Shown here piece by piece: positions 20,962 through 22,535 of a DNA stretch of 22,535 bases. The notes beneath the pieces are model-generated. The model was not told the origin of the DNA and did not search any database. It worked only from the letters and a program-made list of their open reading frames with translations. Origin of the DNA: Phaeoceros laevis (Eukaryota; Anthocerotophyta; Anthocerotopsida; Notothyladales); NCBI GenBank assembly GCA_049999765.1, contig JBNGIQ010005356.1, forward strand, positions 1 to 22,535, written 5' to 3'. Within the stretch, counting starts at the first letter, position 1. Each line of letters opens with the position of its first letter. The position numbers were made by a program, and so were the translations under genes.

Positions 20962-21062
20962 CCCTAAATCCGACAAACCCTAATTTACGAGGTTAATTAG
21001 CAACCCAAGGTTACCCGCCCCGGGTTCACGCGCCTAATGGTCCGACCTAACTGAACCCTAAA
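20962..21062. repeat. Cluster of telobox-like motifs (CCCTAAA / AAACCCTAA)
   Basis: CCCTAAA at 20962-20968, AAACCCTAA at 20975-20983 and AACCCTAAA at 21054-21062 lie within about 100 bp. The reverse form TTTAGGG occurs at 20134-20140 and 20865-20871 to the left. The motif matches one unit of the plant telomere repeat; isolated copies (teloboxes) are known in plant promoters, for example of ribosomal protein genes. Here they lie in unannotated, repeat-derived DNA, so the meaning is unclear. Confidence 0.6.
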
Positions 21063-21331
21063 CGGTGGTTTCTACTACGGCCCAACAACTGTTAACATGA
21101 GCTCTTATTAACACACCACATATGTAGCTTTTTTAATCTAACATTAACTCCCAGCTTGTGATAAATCGTGACACGTGTTTGGGTTGCCTTAACTTCCGTC
21201 TTGATTTGCATGGTGCTGACTCATCCAGATGCTTTGTTACTCCAGAAGAAGGCACTCGTTTCATCCTCCTTGTGCTTCTTTATGCTTGAGTTATCATAAA
21301 TCTTGCCGTCAATAGTAGGGAGGCTCAATGT
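21063..21331. other. No feature recognised between telobox cluster and hAT relic
   Basis: AT-rich sequence leading into the hAT-derived frame. It may be decayed upstream transposase sequence, but I could not recognise conserved transposase residues in any frame. No terminal inverted repeat was identified. Confidence 0.4.
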
Positions 21332-21686
21332 GTGTTGCTTCAATTCAATAATTACTGGCTGAAGCCGCATGTGATGAATGTTGATGTGGATATGCACTTC
21401 AATGCAAGCTTAGTGCAAAATGGAGTTGATTGGTGGGAGTCATATGGTGAGGCATGTCCACAGCTTGCAGAAGTTGCAAAGAAACTTCTCAACATTCCTT
21501 CCTCAGCAGCAGGCGGAGAACGGAATTGGAGTGCATGGAAGCATGTCTGGCGCGACTACAAGGCAAGTACATTGGTGGGTAGGGTGGAAATACTTGTGTA
21601 CATCTATATTAACAGCAGGGTGTCGGGATGAGTTGTTCTTCATCGCCTGGCAGCAAGGATGCCGTAATGGTGCAGTGTTTCCATGA
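21332..21686 (+). mobile_element. hAT-family transposase remnant (C-terminal dimerisation domain)
   Basis: A 99-codon frame (21332-21631) contains WWESYGEACPQLAEVAKKLL followed by the hallmark SSAAGGERNWSAWKHVW and LVGRVEILVYIYINSR, as in the dimerisation region that closes hAT (Ac-like) transposases. Just after this the frame stops, while the +1 frame continues CRDELFFIAWQQ, suggesting a one-base frameshift. The DDE catalytic core and zinc finger are not visible upstream, and no terminal inverted repeats or 8-bp duplication could be placed. It is a truncated, inactive copy or a fragment of a domesticated gene. Confidence 0.85.
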
Positions 21687-22535
21687 GAGTAGGATGTGGT
21701 GCTCCGTTCCGTTACTTATGGCGCTTCATCTTCGGACTCACCCACATTTTGGTTACAAGGCTGTTATTTAGTAATGGCCGTCCCGGTTCAGTTGACCCGT
21801 TACGGGCGAACCGTTACCAAGATAGGTGTTACTATCATTCCGAATCGGCACTCATATCCTAATGCCGGCGCTGGCATTAATCAGTTAGAAGTAGAAAGAT
21901 AGCGGTAGCATAAATCTCGCTTTCGCGTAGCAGATCGTAGTCTTTAGCAAATTCTCATCTAAGCAGGGCACTGTGGCTTTACACTTGCAGCTGCCATCTC
22001 GGTTCTATACAAGCCTTCACTTGATACATTGTCGTTGACAACACTTGATAATTGTGCTAGACTCTTGATCTTTTGCCTTCTCGCGTCAGGTTTGCATGAA
22101 AACTTGCGTTGCTAGGCATTTGATTTGCTAAAGACTCCTTTGCTGACTACACAGCCGCAGCTGTCATTGTATGAGAGTTGTGATAGGATTGTCTTGGAGA
22201 AGAAGGAAGCCATCTTTTCTTGCCGCTACTTAGTACGGTATTGCTCACAGCTATGCTATTAACCACTGACTCGCCCCGAATGTGGTTCCTGGGATAGAGA
22301 CAAGGGTCAAAGCATGGATAGGTGACCACAAATTGTGGTGACGGTGCCCTTTTTGTGGTAGGGACTGGGACATGTAAGATTCTGTAAGATTTTGCAGCAA
22401 GCACCTACAATCATCTCTGGTTTCGTCATTTTTTATCCAAAACACATGAAAACTTCACTACTTGTTGTAACCTAGGAGATCTATAGTATTTCCAAATTTC
22501 AGGTCTAGATGAGTTTCCTAGCATTAGTTATAAAA
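21687..22535. other. No gene recognised; right edge of window
   Basis: Short frames of 60-85 codons occur on both strands (for example 22147-22404 minus), without recognisable motifs. The segment may contain the rest of the hAT element or another decayed repeat. Nothing further can be supported. Confidence 0.5.

Noticed and set aside
1-22535. CRISPR arrays, operons, tRNA or rRNA genes, or prokaryotic mobile elements
   Set aside because: No regularly spaced repeats, tRNA cloverleaf or rRNA-like segments were recognised. Spliced plant genes dominate the window.

Overview
The window looks like nuclear DNA of a land plant. Two large intron-containing genes lie in tandem on the minus strand, and degraded pentatricopeptide-repeat (PPR) and hAT transposase fragments lie on the right flank. 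All 33 introns I can define are short (75-201 nt). With the gene types this fits a non-seed plant such as a moss or other bryophyte or a lycophyte, but the lineage is inference. A run of 100 N is an assembly gap.

Layout, left to right. 1-1283: no gene recognised; it is the 3' flank of the first gene. 1284-5459 (minus): a NIN-like protein (NLP), a nitrate-response transcription factor, rebuilt as four exons encoding about 1267 residues, with the conserved NLP N-terminal region, a Gln/His-rich linker, an RWP-RK domain and a C-terminal PB1 domain. 5460-8265: NLP leader and promoter plus the 3' flank of the second gene, containing the gap, a GGA microsatellite and a short tandem repeat. 8266-18712 (minus): a complete homomeric, eukaryotic-type acetyl-CoA carboxylase, rebuilt as 31 exons encoding about 2251 residues (biotin carboxylase, biotin carrier with Lys714, central region, carboxyltransferase). 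It has no plastid transit peptide, so it is probably the cytosolic enzyme. 18713-19907: its upstream region. 19908-22535: repeat-derived DNA with two oppositely oriented PPR relics, an unrecognised 152-codon ORF, telobox-like motifs and a broken hAT dimerisation domain.

The two main genes have well-known functions: cytosolic malonyl-CoA supply and nitrate-responsive transcription. Apart from adjacency and shared orientation I see no sign that they form a joint system. I found no convincing undescribed system. The points worth a second look are fine-scale: two GC-AG introns in the carboxylase gene, a tandem CAGCAG acceptor, a perfect 19-bp inverted repeat inside one intron, a 45-nt micro-exon and an overlapping upstream ORF in the NLP gene, strong intron-phase bias, and the rearranged PPR/hAT debris.
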